Assembly (NCBI GenBank): GCA_022457065.1
Contig: JAJGBQ010000007.1
Location: 1,736,001 to 1,800,000 of the forward strand
From: Curvularia sp. ZM96
Lineage: Eukaryota > Ascomycota > Dothideomycetes > Pleosporales > Pleosporaceae
Direction of reading: 5' to 3'
DNA length: 64,000 bases
This document shows positions 32,269 to 43,742 of the stretch, piece after piece (position 1 is the first letter of the stretch; each line of letters begins with the position of its first letter). The notes below the pieces were generated by a model, which did not search any database, was not told where the DNA came from, and was given only the letters and a program-made list of their open reading frames with translations. Made by a program: the position numbers and the translations under genes.

Positions 32269-33613
32269 GGTGTTGTTTTGCTTTTTTTTCTGAAGGTGCT
32301 GTCGGTTTGGGGGTGTTTTTGTTGGATTCGTTGTCTGCTGCCGCTTTCTTGCCTCTGATCCTATCAAATATATCTCTTCCAAAGATCATAGAAGTGGTTT
32401 GTTCAGCTGCCGAAAGATGACTCAATTACTGCAACCCCTTTGTGGTAACAGGAACCCCAGAATGTGCTGTCGAATCTAATACTTGCGGGAACAAGTCGGA
32501 ATATATAGTTTGTCGAGAAAGCTGAAATCTGGGCTGTGAATGTTAGTTGCCATTGTCTGATGTCTTGCACAAGGGTTTGGTGGGGCAAGCGCTCGTACTC
32601 GGGGCCAATGAAATCCAGCAAAGTACAACAACAACGCTGCAACCAGACAATGACTTTGAAGACAAACGTATGGAATGTGGGACTATCGATATTGAAGCAA
32701 CAAAGCGCGTTGTCCACAATGCGCTTGGGTGTCAGACGCTTTATCTCGGATGTTGATTGTTGCTGATGGCCGAGGCTGAAAGTAAGGCCTAGGCGCCGCC
32801 TGAGGAGAGCGTCACGCTGGTGGGTGCTGCGCCACAGATGCCTTACGGGGCGTTTCCAGCGTCTACACGACCACTTATTTCCTGGAGCACCTGGCCCACA
32901 TAGCCAACGGTGGTGCCTGAACTATGGATCTGCGCTAATAAGAAACGAGATCTTCTAGCTGTTCCCAGCGCTTGAGGCTGTTCGTCAGGCTGCTTCTCCA
33001 GGCAATTGTCCTCTGTGTCGTAGAGTCATGCCAAGGATTAGATATCTGCTCTTGAATCCATAGCAGGGAGGTGGTCTTGCGGTGAGAACGTTGTTGCTGA
33101 TGGCATGGCTGTGCCTGAACTAGGTATTGGCGCAGCGAGATGACGGGCGATGCCTTAGTCGAAGCACGTGCGTTATAAGCGTTGAATACCATTTTCCCGA
33201 CGAGGGAGTCATTGTTTGAAAAACATCAAAAACATTAGGCATAGTCAGGTTGGGCTGTTTTAGGTTAAGGATCATTAAAAACAAAAACAGAAGTGGCATG
33301 TGTCAACAGAATGAACTCCTAAGGCAAGGCCTCTCTTAGTGAACACAATTGGGAAAACGAACATTGAATACCAAGTCAACTAAGGGACACTCATTTTGAA
33401 ACACAATACATCGCTACCTACGGTATCCTTCAAGAATACCTAAATTGGATACTTACGAGACAGCTCTAGGCTGCTATATCCAAGACAAAAGCATATACCA
33501 GTACTCCATATCTAAAAACCTCGAATGCTGCAAGACCATCAGAGCCGTTTCCTTTGTGGTATACTCTTTCAGAATGCTAAACACGCTCAGGAATTGCCCG
33601 GCACAATATCCCA
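32269..33613. other. 1.35 kb intergenic region
   Basis: The upstream region of the NDT-like gene and the 3' side of the cysteine-rich gene. From about 33190 to 33610 it is AT-rich. A minus-strand frame at 32935-33192 (85 codons) has no recognisable match. No other feature. Confidence 0.5.
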
Positions 33614-35023
33614 CTACAAGGCAGGGCTGCTCATGAGTGGATTGGGGTGGGTGCGATCACCCTTCAGGACCAGAGTAGGGGTTCCATGTCCTTTAGCTTG
33701 GTCCTCGGGTGTGGTTCCAAAGCCAGATACGCGGCGCCCAGCCATCTGATTCATGAATTGGACCCTATAGAAGTCTCTAGGTGGATCGACGATCTGGAAG
33801 CAGAGCGAGCTAGAGTCAGTGACCATACCGCAGCTGCACTTGATGCCAGTGAATCGGACAGATAACATATCAGCCTGCTCTCCATGTTCTTTCTCCATCT
33901 CGTTTGCAAGTGCGCGGAGGTTTAGGGCTGACTTGGAGGTAGCTTTTGTCGCAGTGAGAAGAGGAGCACGCAGGTTATCCATCGACCTTGAGGCCCTCAG
34001 CTCATACCCCTCGCCCTTCTGCAGTCGCTTAGGAATCGCGGTGACCCGTAACAGGGCCGATTTCATCGCTGCCTTCCTATGCGAGTCTTCGGGCATCTCT
34101 TGCGCGCGCCAGGACCGACCACATCCATCACAGACTACGCCAAATCGTACTTCATTGTTCCCGTCTTCTGACAGAGGTACAACCTCAGGCTCGCACATAG
34201 GCACAAACGGTTTCAGCAGACCCTCCAGTGCGCACCTGGAGCAGGACCGATGCGCACACACGCATTCCAAGGTGCTAACCGGATGCCGACCTTGTGAAAA
34301 GTTGTAAACATCGTGGTCGCGGTTGCATTTGCAGCAGCGCCATATGCCAATAGGGCTCGACGGCTTGTGCTCTTGATCAACGAAGGTAACCGTGCTCGAT
34401 TTTCTGCTCAAGGCTGAATCTTCTGGCATCTCTGCATCCTTAGAACGTGCTCGAAAGGACTGCACCGACGTGCAATGCCGCAGTCGACTCTTCGCAATAG
34501 CACGCGCGCGTGCGACACTGCCCGGAATCTTCGGCGTCAGCCCAGTGATTGCATACTTGTAGGTTCCGTCCATCATATTCATCGAATTTATCATGGCCGC
34601 GTACCTTTCTTTCTCGGTGTTGTCAATGTTGGGTTGGTTGCCTGGATGATCTCCATCTTTGGTTGGCGCAAGGGCACCCGAAGTGCTAGAAGGCGTGTTG
34701 ACCAAGTTCACAGTGATATTCGGGAGCCCATCTTGTTGTTGTATAAAGCAATGTTGTTCGGGATGCACCGTTTCCGCGCTCGGTCGCGATGAGCCATTGG
34801 AGCTGGCACTGGCGGTCAATGGAGGCATGTTGTCTGTGACGATAGATACAATGGAAGGTGCTTCTGTTGCTCCTGGCTGCAAACAAGGTTGATGCGAAGT
34901 CGATGCAATAGAATTTTGTAAAATGGAATTGGGGATAGAAGTGAAGAATTTAATAAGGTTGTTTGCCAAAGGATGTGTTTTGACAATGTGGTGAAAGTGA
35001 GTCGGTAGTTGGGGAGGCAGCAT
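33614..35023 (-). CDS. cysteine-rich, probable zinc-ribbon protein, unknown function
   Basis: A 469-residue intronless frame. About 225 Ser/Pro-rich residues lead into a cysteine-rich half with pairs spaced as in zinc ribbons: IWRCCKC near residue 228, LECVCAHRSCSRC near 255-265, VVCDGCGRSW near 299 and GIKCSCG near 394. The middle contains the basic helices ARARAIAKSRLRH and KAAMKSALLR. I recall fungal proteins with paired zinc ribbons of this kind but cannot name a function. The cysteine pattern and the lack of stops over 1.4 kb support a real gene. The start may be the ATG at 34828 rather than 35023, since the first 65 residues are not distinctive. No signal peptide is obvious, so it is likely intracellular. 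Confidence 0.72.
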   Translation of the reverse strand: MLPPQLPTHFHHIVKTHPLANNLIKFFTSIPNSILQNSIASTSHQPCLQPGATEAPSIVSIVTDNMPPLTASASSNGSSRPSAETVHPEQHCFIQQQDGLPNITVNLVNTPSSTSGALAPTKDGDHPGNQPNIDNTEKERYAAMINSMNMMDGTYKYAITGLTPKIPGSVARARAIAKSRLRHCTSVQSFRARSKDAEMPEDSALSRKSSTVTFVDQEHKPSSPIGIWRCCKCNRDHDVYNFSQGRHPVSTLECVCAHRSCSRCALEGLLKPFVPMCEPEVVPLSEDGNNEVRFGVVCDGCGRSWRAQEMPEDSHRKAAMKSALLRVTAIPKRLQKGEGYELRASRSMDNLRAPLLTATKATSKSALNLRALANEMEKEHGEQADMLSVRFTGIKCSCGMVTDSSSLCFQIVDPPRDFYRVQFMNQMAGRRVSGFGTTPEDQAKGHGTPTLVLKGDRTHPNPLMSSPAL

Positions 35024-35562
35024 CGTGCGTTTGCGCCTTCACTGCTTGTTGTACATACACTAGGTTCATCTCATGTGAACCTCAGTCGCTACAGCAAAAA
35101 AAGGTACGAAGACATACAGAAGGCCTTTGTTGTGTCTTGTTAGAGTATCAACATCAGTCACCTGTTTTGCTGGTATTCGAATTAGTCAAATCGCGTTTTG
35201 CCTTGTATGCGAAACCCGAGGGAGTGATTCAAACATGCTGTAAAATCAGAGATCAAATACTATGGCGAAAAACAGTAATTAAGATAGTTTGCCTACATAT
35301 ACATGGAGAAAGAGAAGCAGATGGATAGCAAGAACCAAGTTTACATGTCTATCAAATCCATCGCGCGTGCCGCAGATGTTTCCATTCAGACTGCGCGAGC
35401 AAAACATCGACAGTTCCGCTTCAACACAGGCCCGCAGCCTCGAAGCTGTTGAGTTTCCGAGTCGGTGGCGAAGAAAATGGGGAAGGCTCCTCTTCTATTG
35501 GAGAAATGGGGTATGTATCTCGACGCTACGCTCGCTTGTGCGGAGGGGATTCTGGAATTTGA
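35024..35562. other. intergenic
   Basis: The promoter side of the cysteine-rich gene and the 3' side of the small ORF at 35563. AT-rich; nothing recognised. Confidence 0.5.
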
Positions 35563-35910
35563 TTAGTATTTTAAGATAGGATTTCGGGATGCTGAATAAG
35601 AGATGTCTAGGTGAACAGTGCTCATTTGAACGAACCATCCACGCTGTCTCCAGAGACGTACGACGTCGGCAATCGCGACAGTCTGGTGCTCGGCAACCAG
35701 ATAATCGAGACTGCCAGGCTGAGCCAGGAGACGGATACGCTCCAAATGGCCGATCTGGAGGAAGGCCCAAGTAACTGGGGTCAAAGCAGTATCGTCACCT
35801 GTGGCTCGGATGTCTTCAAATAATTGTCGACGCTCAGCGGAGCGTTCTGTGAAAGCATCGGCGTCGTCCTCTGGCCTCAGGTCCGTCCAGTTGACCCTGG
35901 CAGGGTTCAT
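35563..35910 (-). CDS. small hypothetical protein, 115 aa
   Basis: A 115-codon frame starting MNPARVNWTDLRPEDD. It contains a plausible helical core (AERRQLFEDIRATGDD, WAFLQIGHLERIRLLA, VAIADVVRLWRQRGWF) with balanced charges, which looks more like protein than chance. I do not recognise it. The last 20 residues are less convincing and the true 3' end could involve an intron. It sits at the edge of a gene-poor segment. It could be a lineage-specific gene or part of a decayed one. Confidence 0.42.
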   Translation of the reverse strand: MNPARVNWTDLRPEDDADAFTERSAERRQLFEDIRATGDDTALTPVTWAFLQIGHLERIRLLAQPGSLDYLVAEHQTVAIADVVRLWRQRGWFVQMSTVHLDISYSASRNPILKY

Positions 35911-37948
35911 GATGAGTAGAGGGTGAGACAGGTGTAGGTGCTATTGAGAATTGTGTGTTGAGGATTGGGGGAAAAGGTTACGATCGGGTCGTTTGTTTCC
36001 ATTTATAACCTCTGCACCTACTAGTCTGCTATAGACGAGAGAGGAGCTCATGAGGCAGGAAGAAGGAGCAGCCTTAATCAGACCGTGGGTGAAGAAAGGG
36101 CTTACTCTACAAAATTGCCAGTACAAATGACGCTCTCAAAAAACTTCGGAAACTACTGAGTCTTCCTTTGGGTAGTTGCGTATACAGTCTAGAGTAGTAC
36201 CGTGGTTATCAAGTAGGCGCGCCCGTATTTGTCTCGGCATCTCGTTATCTCCGCAAGCTGAGTCATTTCGATCTGACTAGCAGGCTAACGGCCCACTACC
36301 ATTTACGGGAGAGATCAGAGTGGGAGGGAAAGCCTGGTTGGAAGTCCGCTGAAGCTCCTGCTGCTAAGGAGAAAGCCCGCCAGGGAGTTTTACCTACACC
36401 CTAGAAAGACACTACAGCCAGCTGCCGCCACCCAACCGAAAGGCCTTTTGATTCGCATGTTAGAGCTTGGAGGCTTTGATTGGTTCTTTTGCCATCAGTA
36501 AAAATCTCACATTACGTCCATCGAGGATACCATTTTCTCATGCAGCTCATCGATTTTGCCTACAGCAAGGTTGGATGCGCATATGATGAGGCATAGCATG
36601 TTTATCAACCTTCCCAATCCAGATCACGTTTTCCAAACGTCACTTGCTCAGTGCCTTTGATGAAAGATACGTCGTGACGCTGGGCCTCGAGGTTCATTGG
36701 CGCTGTCTCGAAGTTAACCTACTCGCTTTTACCACTACAGCTTGCCTAATTTCTTACCCTCATCATGCATCACACTGACGACACAGAAAAACATATGTTC
36801 AATCAAGTCCTGTGCTATGTGATCTTGCACGACCCAGTCCATCTCGCAGTGATTGAAGAAGATTCCAAAAGGACAGAAGTGCCCTCATACCTCTCTGAGA
36901 GTGAGAGTTCGTGGGTCATAACACTAGGCAAGCAGCCGGCGGACCATTACAAGGTTCTCCAAGGACGTAATGTCATCTAGAGCTCGGCCGGCAGGCTGTG
37001 GACTTTGGAATTTGAGCAAAGGTATTGCTACTTTTACCTACATTAGGCAAGGGACGGGTAGATGTCATAGCAATCACATCGTACCGCGAATTCTCCCTGC
37101 GCCGAATCAAAGCAACGACCTTCCACGCACGTAGGTCAAGATTTTAAACGATATGTATTTTGTGAGGGGGAGCAGAAAAGCTCTAATGCAAATTCCAAGC
37201 CATCTTTGTATCAGATCACCCCACCTCCTATGCAAGAGGCAGCATCTCAACTCCAATATGCTTACATACCGTCTGTTCACTTGTAACAGAACAACCGCTG
37301 TGGCGGAGTATCAACCTATTTGTAGCTATCTCAAATGTACACATTTACGAACCTCGTACTAGTATCTTTCAGCTGATTGTAAATCTATTTTTAGATTCCA
37401 GCTAGAAAATAACGGCAGCCTAGGGCATGCTATTGATGGATCCGTTCGCGGCGATCGTTCATGCCTCAGCCGTCACCCCCTGCCTAACAACAAATACTGG
37501 CATAGCTTCGCATCTTGGAACTATAGAATGAAAGTTAAAATAAGAAAATCCATAGTTCTAAACTATAGCAATACCGCGCGTTTAGAAGCCAGGAATCAAA
37601 GAGTTTCTCCGTGCAGAAGGGTGATCGCCAAGCAGCTTGGCGTGAAAGGGTATACATTTGGCGCTTAATGATACCAACGTGCGTCAAAAAGAGATAAAAA
37701 CACAACATGCTAGATGTATTTAGTCCCGCTCGCTGGAACAGGACAATCAGGCCACCTCCAGTCTCTTTGCGATAGTAGCACTAAAAGAAAAAAAAGACAA
37801 AAAAAGGACGCGAAAACCCCCAAGGTAGAAATTTATGGGTGTGGAAAGTCATCTCTAAGGCTCGATTTCCCACCACTGAAGCCTTCTATCACGTCAAAGG
37901 CGTACAACTGAGTCAGTTCACTTCTGTTCCAAAGCAAGAACAACCACG
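35911..37948. other. 2 kb gene-poor region, possible gene remnants
   Basis: The longest gap of the window. It is AT-rich with short inverted repeats near 37516-37565. Minus-strand exon-like pieces at 36605-36720 (ending ...FIKGTEQVTFGKRDLDWEG then a stop) and about 36756-36880 suggest a decayed gene, but no intact gene could be built. A plus-strand frame at 36765-36980 overlaps them. No terminal repeats of a transposon were found. Confidence 0.4.
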
Positions 37949-38892
37949 ATGCAGCTAGTTAGATTACAGGACGGTCCATCACAATGGAAGGATATCAAAG
38001 ATGCAGCCGACATCCTGTGGCGATCAACTCTTACACCGGATATCAGCGCTATGGCCACCGCATTGCAAGACCACTATCAAAACCCGAACCTCAGCGTCTC
38101 GGAGCTCGACACTGGGTTCAACGCTAGCCGTAGAGGTATTGTAGTCTGCAACGGTGAGAAGATCACCATCGCCTTTTTTGGCTCGGACCCCAATGAGCTT
38201 CACAGGAACTTGTGGGCCAATGCTAAGGGCCCGGCGTGGTGGCACATACCGTACCCGGTAAACGAAAATGGCAATCGGGTTCATAGCTTTTTCCGCGATA
38301 TGTGGCATGCGATGCGACAGGCAACAAACAATGCGCTTTTTAGTGCAGTGGACAACATGGCTGCACGGGGTGCAACGCCGAAGCAAATTATCCTCACTGG
38401 GTTTTCAATGGGCGGCGGGATCAGCATGTAAGCATGGTGTCCGGACAAAAAAGAAAGGTGACTATTGACGATTTGAAAAACAGAATGGCGTTCACAGATA
38501 TTCTCCACACGATTCGGCACACATGGGGTTCCCAGTGTGCTTCGCCACAGTCGTGGGCTCAAGACGAAGCGCTCGGGTCACTTGTTCAGCATCTCACTTT
38601 TGCTGCCGTTGCAGCCGGGGATCAAGGCTATTACACAGTTCTGAATGATCTGTACGACAAATATCAGATTCGCGCATGGGATTTCTTCAATTATCGCGAC
38701 ATAACAATCCACGCCCATGATGGCAACTTTCGATCTTGGCTGGGTTATCGGTATGTTTTGCGAGATAACGTTGTGTGGCAGTTCAGAGATGCATTTAGCG
38801 GGAATGGTCATGGAATGTTGGGGTATCTAAAGGTAGCAGAGTGGATGGCTGAACATGGAACTGATCAAGTACAATCGCCGTACAACTACTGA
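37949..38892 (+). CDS. class 3 lipase-like alpha/beta hydrolase
   Basis: Exons 37949..38427 and 38484..38892 join across a 56-nt intron (GTAAGC donor, TTGACG branch, AACAG acceptor) to give 295 residues. The lipase class 3 layout is visible: an oxyanion-side strand ITIAFFGSDPNEL (the usual AFRGS position), then VHSFFRDMWHAM, the nucleophile elbow GFSMGG with Ser153 in LTGFSMGGGIS, and TFAAVAAGDQGYY with a possible acid residue. GNGHGMLGYL near the C terminus may supply the catalytic His. No signal peptide is seen, so it is probably intracellular. The second exon is unrecognisable alone but continues the fold (LGYRYVLRDNVVWQF). Substrate unknown. It lies in the gene-poor part of the window, which may mean an accessory gene. 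Confidence 0.75.
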
Positions 38893-39510
38893 CAACACTT
38901 TTGTATCGCAACTTGACTCTGTTTCTGGTTCAGCCCTTCGTAAAGTTTTTCTCTCCTATCAGAAAAGGGTCAAATACACTACTTGTCCACTTCTCCCCCT
39001 CCCTAGTCAAGTCCTTCCGCTAGCCTTTCTTTACCTTGACCTTGTATTTAGAACCCAGTGCCTTCGCCTCCAAATTCAACGACACTGTTTCAACTATCAC
39101 TCCACCATACTTATTCTCGCCGCCCCGCTAGCACAGCCTGACATTGCCTGCGTTTCGAGTTCGAGACGGCAGGAAGAAAACCTCGGAGCAAGAAAAGCGG
39201 GCGGGTAGGTAAACAGGTAGGCAGGGAGCAAGCACGTACGTGCGTCACAACTCTTTTTGCAGGTATCTCTATCTTTGGAAAGATAAGTTCACTCCGCTGT
39301 CAAGAACAACCCTCTCCCCCTTAGGAAAGACAAAGGGTACAAGGGACGTAGTAGGAGGTCTACTTTAATATATCCCATCAATTCCCTGCCGGCCTTAGGA
39401 TTCCACCTTCTCGTTCCTTCATCCGTCCTAAATCTGTGTCTCCTCCTCTTCCTCGTCCTCTATACACGCCCCCTTACCCATCCCATCACCACAATTCAGA
39501 AAATCTTTTC
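38893..39510. other. convergent 3' region
   Basis: Between the lipase-like gene and DPH4. Pyrimidine-rich near 39400-39500. No feature. Confidence 0.5.
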
Positions 39511-40128
39511 TCACCCTTCCTCAACATCAAACCCCACCCTGACCCACAAACTGCACCCCTCACACCCGACCAGGACCTCCTTCTCGCCCCTCGCCTCAGC
39601 GTCCTCCAGCTCTTCTTCAAGAATCAGAAACCCCTTTTCTGCTCCACACCGGCACGCTCGCGTCCACTGCATGCGATCTTCCCCTTGGTCATCTTGCCCT
39701 CCTCCTGGCACACCCGTAGACGCTGGCGCTGGACTAGTCTCAAACTCACTCAAATCCAGGACCTCGAGCCCAAGGATGAAATCATTCTCTGCCTTGTCTC
39801 TCTCCACTGCTGCTACCGATGAGGAAGTTGGTAATGTATCGCGATGATGCAAGAACCAAGTCTCATATTCGGCGCGTGACTTGGGGTCACAGAGTGTCGT
39901 GTAAGCTTCTTTGATGTCGTCGATGGTGTATCCTGCTGCGGTAGTCTTGTTGCCACTGCCGCTCTTCTTGTCCGGATGCGCGGCCAAAAGCGCTCCTTTG
40001 TAGGCTCTTCGTAGGTTTGCTGTGAAGTTGTTGGTATGGCTGTTCTGCGTTGCCGAGCGCCATGCAGGAGCGTCCAGGCCAAGGATGTGGTAGTAGTCTT
40101 TTGTGTAGGCCATCATGGGGCTGTTCAT
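39511..40128 (-). CDS. DPH4: diphthamide biosynthesis protein 4 (J domain plus CSL zinc finger)
   Basis: Dph4 (DNAJC24, also called Jjj3) is an iron-binding J-protein needed for the first step of diphthamide synthesis on elongation factor 2. The gene is a single 205-residue exon. A J domain covers residues 9-95 with YYHILGL, an enlarged loop, and the HPD motif at residues 51-53 (AAHPDKK), followed by IDDIKEAYTTLCDPKSRAEYE. The C-terminal CSL (DPH-type) zinc finger has C159-x-C161 (RACRCG) and C189-x2-C192 (VGCEGCSLWVRVGFDV). Domain order and size match the family. The start is the first ATG before the J domain (MNSPMMAYTKDYY). Identification is firm. Confidence 0.94.
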   Translation of the reverse strand: MNSPMMAYTKDYYHILGLDAPAWRSATQNSHTNNFTANLRRAYKGALLAAHPDKKSGSGNKTTAAGYTIDDIKEAYTTLCDPKSRAEYETWFLHHRDTLPTSSSVAAVERDKAENDFILGLEVLDLSEFETSPAPASTGVPGGGQDDQGEDRMQWTRACRCGAEKGFLILEEELEDAEARGEKEVLVGCEGCSLWVRVGFDVEEG

Positions 40129-41013
40129 CCACAGGCTTGGAATTTTGATTGGAAATCACGCTGCCCTCGAAGGGCTTGCCTTAGTGCGGTTTTTGCCATG
40201 TGCGAAGACGCAATGAGACTATGGTTAGAAAAAAAGTTGGGCGGGGTGGTGACCTTTGTTCGCTTCGTCGGGAGTGGGGCACGCCGTTCCGCAGCGTCGG
40301 GGGGCCGTATGGCAAACTTGGAAAAGGACCGTTGAGAGAGCCCCAAAGATCGACAATGTACGTACATGCTACAAAAATCACATGCTCCGTATCAGAGCCG
40401 CAAAAGGCTAGTCACAAGACATGTCTCAAACATTCACAAGTCATGTCAACATCAGGGCAAAGTTGCAATGTGAAGTAACGGCTTCTTTGGCTAACTAAGA
40501 GTGCAGTATGATGACACTAATCCCAGTGGAGCGCTTCGTACTGCTCCGCTGTCTCGTTGAAGAACATGTCCTGACTCCGAGTCCACCAAGAAGACGTCAA
40601 ACACCTCTGTCCAGCATAGGTCGAGGTGTCTATGGGCTGCCAAAACGAAAACATGGGGGGAATTGAGGGTCGCATCCGAGGAACCGAGCGCAGCCTTGTC
40701 TCGCCGATAGCAGCTCTGAGCCTTCGCAAAGAAGGCGCCAGAAAGTGCTGCAAATCGTGTTGTTTAGGGACACAAGATGCCAGCACGCTGCGTGCTCGAT
40801 AGGATTGCGCTGGCGATACAGGATATTTAAAGGGAAATACATTCAGTCATGGGGGAATTCGACCGTACCGAACCGCTTGCTGCCAAAGCCAATTTTTGAA
40901 ATCACACAGAACACGTACAACTCCGTAGGACGCTCGCTACCGGCCTCCTTCGTCTATTCGAGAACAGATGACGACGGCTGAGGATGAACAAGGTCGAAAC
41001 AGAAAGAGTGCGC
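40129..41013. other. intergenic between DPH4 and 14-3-3
   Basis: Upstream of DPH4 and downstream of the 14-3-3 gene. Short frames only; nothing recognised. Confidence 0.5.
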
Positions 41014-42372
41014 TTAAGCAGCAGCAGCAGGTGTCTCCTCGGGCTTGGCCTCGGAAGCAGCCGGTGCGTCCTCGGCGGGCTTGGCCTCGTCCTTGGGGGC
41101 GTCGGCAGCGGCACCCTCGCCCTCGTTGCCGTCCGACGACGTCCAGAGAGTCAGGTTGTCACGGAGGAGCTGCATGATGAGGGTGCTGTCGCGGTACGAC
41201 TCCTCGGAGAGCGAGTCGAGCTCGGCAATGGCGTCATCGAAGGCCTGCTTGGCGAGGTGGCAAGCACGGTCGGGTGAGTTCAGGATCTCGTAGTAGAAGA
41301 CCGAGAAGTTCAGGGCAAGACCCAGACGGATGGGGTGGGTAGGTGTGAGCTCAGTCTGTGCGACGTCGGTGGCCGTCTGGGGCAGGGTTAGTTGGATGGT
41401 GGGCAGGTATGCAATGATTGCGTCATACCTTGTAGGCCTCGTGTGCAGCCGTGGCAGCGACCTTGCGCTTCCCGCCAGAGGCGAACTCGGCCAGGTAACG
41501 GTGGTAGTCTCCCTTCCTGTGCCCTAGTTAGCCCTGTTTTCTTGGTGTTGTGCGGCGGAAAGCGCAGCTGGATGGTTAAACAACGCACATCTTGTGGTAG
41601 AAGACCTTGGACTCGCCAGACTCGGCCTTGGGGATGAGGGAGTCGTCGAGGACGTTGAGGACATCCTGGCAGACCTGCTCGAGCTCGGTCTCGATCTTCT
41701 GGCGGTATTCACGGATGGTGCCAACGTGCTTCTCGGTGCCCTTGGACTCCTCCTTCTGCTCGATCGAGGAAATGATGCGCCATGACGCGCGTCGGGTACC
41801 AACAACGTTCTTGTAGGCGACGGACAGAAGGTTGCGCTCGTCAACGGTGAGCTCACCGGCGACCTGTGGGGGGTTAGTATACAATCAAGCCCGAGGCTGC
41901 CTGGTGCGGCTGGCTAGCTGGCTGCTCCAGTCCTCTGCTGGCAGATGCGGATAGGGCATACCTTGGCGACTTCCTGCGAAGATGGTTAGCATGCGAGTTG
42001 GATTGAGCGAGGGGGAAGGGGGCAGAAGCGGCGTGTCGGAAACTAACCTTCATGTACGTGACCATCTCTGTAAACACACGTTGTCAGTACACGGCGCGGG
42101 CATTCAGCTGGGGGAGGGAGGGCGCGCGGGGACTCACCATCGTAGCGCTCAGCCTGTTCGCACAGCCGGGCGAGGAAAGTCTTGCTGTTGCGACGTCAAT
42201 CAAAGGCGTTAGCTGCTGGGGGCACATGGAAGCGTACCTCTCACGCTGTTTGGGGGAGACGAGTTAGCCTGTGGTTGACGCAGTAGGGAGGGTATCGGGG
42301 CGGACAGAGGGGCATGGCGGCGCTGCCGTGGGCGGCGGGGGCAGGGAGGGCAGGACGTACCTCAGTCGCCAT
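41014..42372 (-). CDS. BMH1: 14-3-3 protein
   Basis: A dimeric phosphoserine-binding adaptor of many signalling pathways. Eight exons are proposed: 42372..42361 (12 nt), 42245..42238 (8 nt), 42184..42138, 42067..42048 (20 nt), 41973..41962 (12 nt), 41863..41589, 41516..41429 and 41376..41014, giving 274 residues with consistent phases. The chain starts MATERESKTFLARLCEQAER, then YDEMVTYMKEVAKV, the signature RNLLSVAYKNVVG, SSIEQKEESKG, KVFYHKMKGDYHRYLAEF, and the second signature YRDSTLIMQLLRDNLTLW. The tail is Ala/Glu-rich and encoded partly by a CAG run. Because five exons are 8-47 nt long, only the last three are easily visible; the micro-exons were placed from the invariant protein sequence. 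Yeast has two such genes; which ortholog cannot be told, so BMH1 is nominal. Confidence 0.94.
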
Positions 42373-43742
42373 TGTTCAGGGTGGGCTGGTGAAGAGAGAA
42401 TGCGGTGGTGTGGTGGTGTGGGAGTGGGGGTAGGCTGGATGGGCAGCAGAAGGATAGCGGGCGGCGGATGGAGTTGTTGAGGTGTTTGTGTGGATCAACG
42501 AGCAGAAGAGGATCGAAGTTGTTTTGAGGAAGCGAGCGTCTGCCTCTGCCCTAAGAGACCGGGGGGCCGTGCGCCCAGCGAACAACACCACCCGGCCGCC
42601 TGCGCCTTCCCCCAATGAGTCGGTCGATTCACATGCCCGCCTGCCCGGCGCCGTTGGCCTGCGGACGGTGAGCCCGGGGCCTCCACCCCCTATTGCTGCC
42701 AGTGAAGGCACGCTGTAGCATCCCACGGCCGCGTGCTGGTACGTACCGCACACACGTACCCGCCGGCTGGCAATGAGGGGTACATGGGCACCGGCCACGG
42801 CGCACGTGAGCCCCCAGGGCCTATCCACGGGCAGCCCAGCCGCCTCGCACCCAGCCAGCGCCCTGCCCAACCGCTGCCCAGCAGTGCCTCACTCGCATCC
42901 CTCTCCTCTCCGCCAGACCACACATGCCTTCTGCCTGGCTGCCGGCAGACGGGCCCCACGCCGCCGATGGGAGCTCCCAGCACACACGGCGGACCAGAGC
43001 AACAGAGGCTGGCTCCTGCGCTGCCGTCCCATGTCCAAGTGGGGGCCAATCAGTGCGCCTTGGAAACCGCTAGAAAACTTGGACGGCCACCTCTTGCCTG
43101 GAGCGCGGCTCTGCTGGACCCCCCCTGATTCGTGTCTCGCCCACGGCAGCGTACTGCCCATACTTTGTAGATACATCCAGGTGAAGGCTGGCAAGCAACC
43201 ACGCCAGCCTCGCAGCGTGATTGGCGACCAGCCTGCCAGCCATGATATCACTCCTGTCCCCAGCTGAAACGCGCCCCTCCAACTGCCCACCATCTCCCTG
43301 AACAGGAACTGGTAGTGTGTATCGACTTGTTGCATTACAAGTTATGTTTTGCTGACACCACACACCGACGGTTCCCCTGCCCGCATATGCCACCTATGCA
43401 ATTCCACAATAAACACCTAGTCCCAGCATCCGGGCCCTGCCTGGCCGGGTCCGCGCACGCTTTGCTAATATGCCGTCGCGGCCCGCTTGACTAGACAGCA
43501 ACAAGCCCTCTCGCCCGTACCCACGAGCGACCGCAGTCACCGCACATACCCTCCCTAGCATCTACCAGCACCACGTGAGCGGTGCCCGCGGCCGCAGGGA
43601 CACAGGTTCCCGGCCTCCTGAGCGCGATCCGAGTTCCGAGTCCAGGGCTCTGCTGTGCTGACCGACCTTTTGTTCACGGTACCCAACTGTACATGGCACT
43701 ATGTAGTAATGCAATGCCAGTGATTCCATACTACTGCCCCCT
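42373..43742. other. 1.37 kb GC-rich intergenic region
   Basis: The 14-3-3 promoter and the 3' flank of the next gene. Many overlapping frames of 60-165 codons on both strands between 42376 and 43400 reflect high GC and absence of stops; none looks like a protein. Confidence 0.5.

Noticed and set aside
32935..33192. 85-codon minus-strand frame
   Set aside because: No recognisable similarity or intron-supported extension. A transposase fragment was considered but there is no motif or terminal repeat.
42376..43400. Several long overlapping frames on both strands
   Set aside because: The region is GC-rich, all frames overlap, none has a domain, a consistent start or splice extensions.
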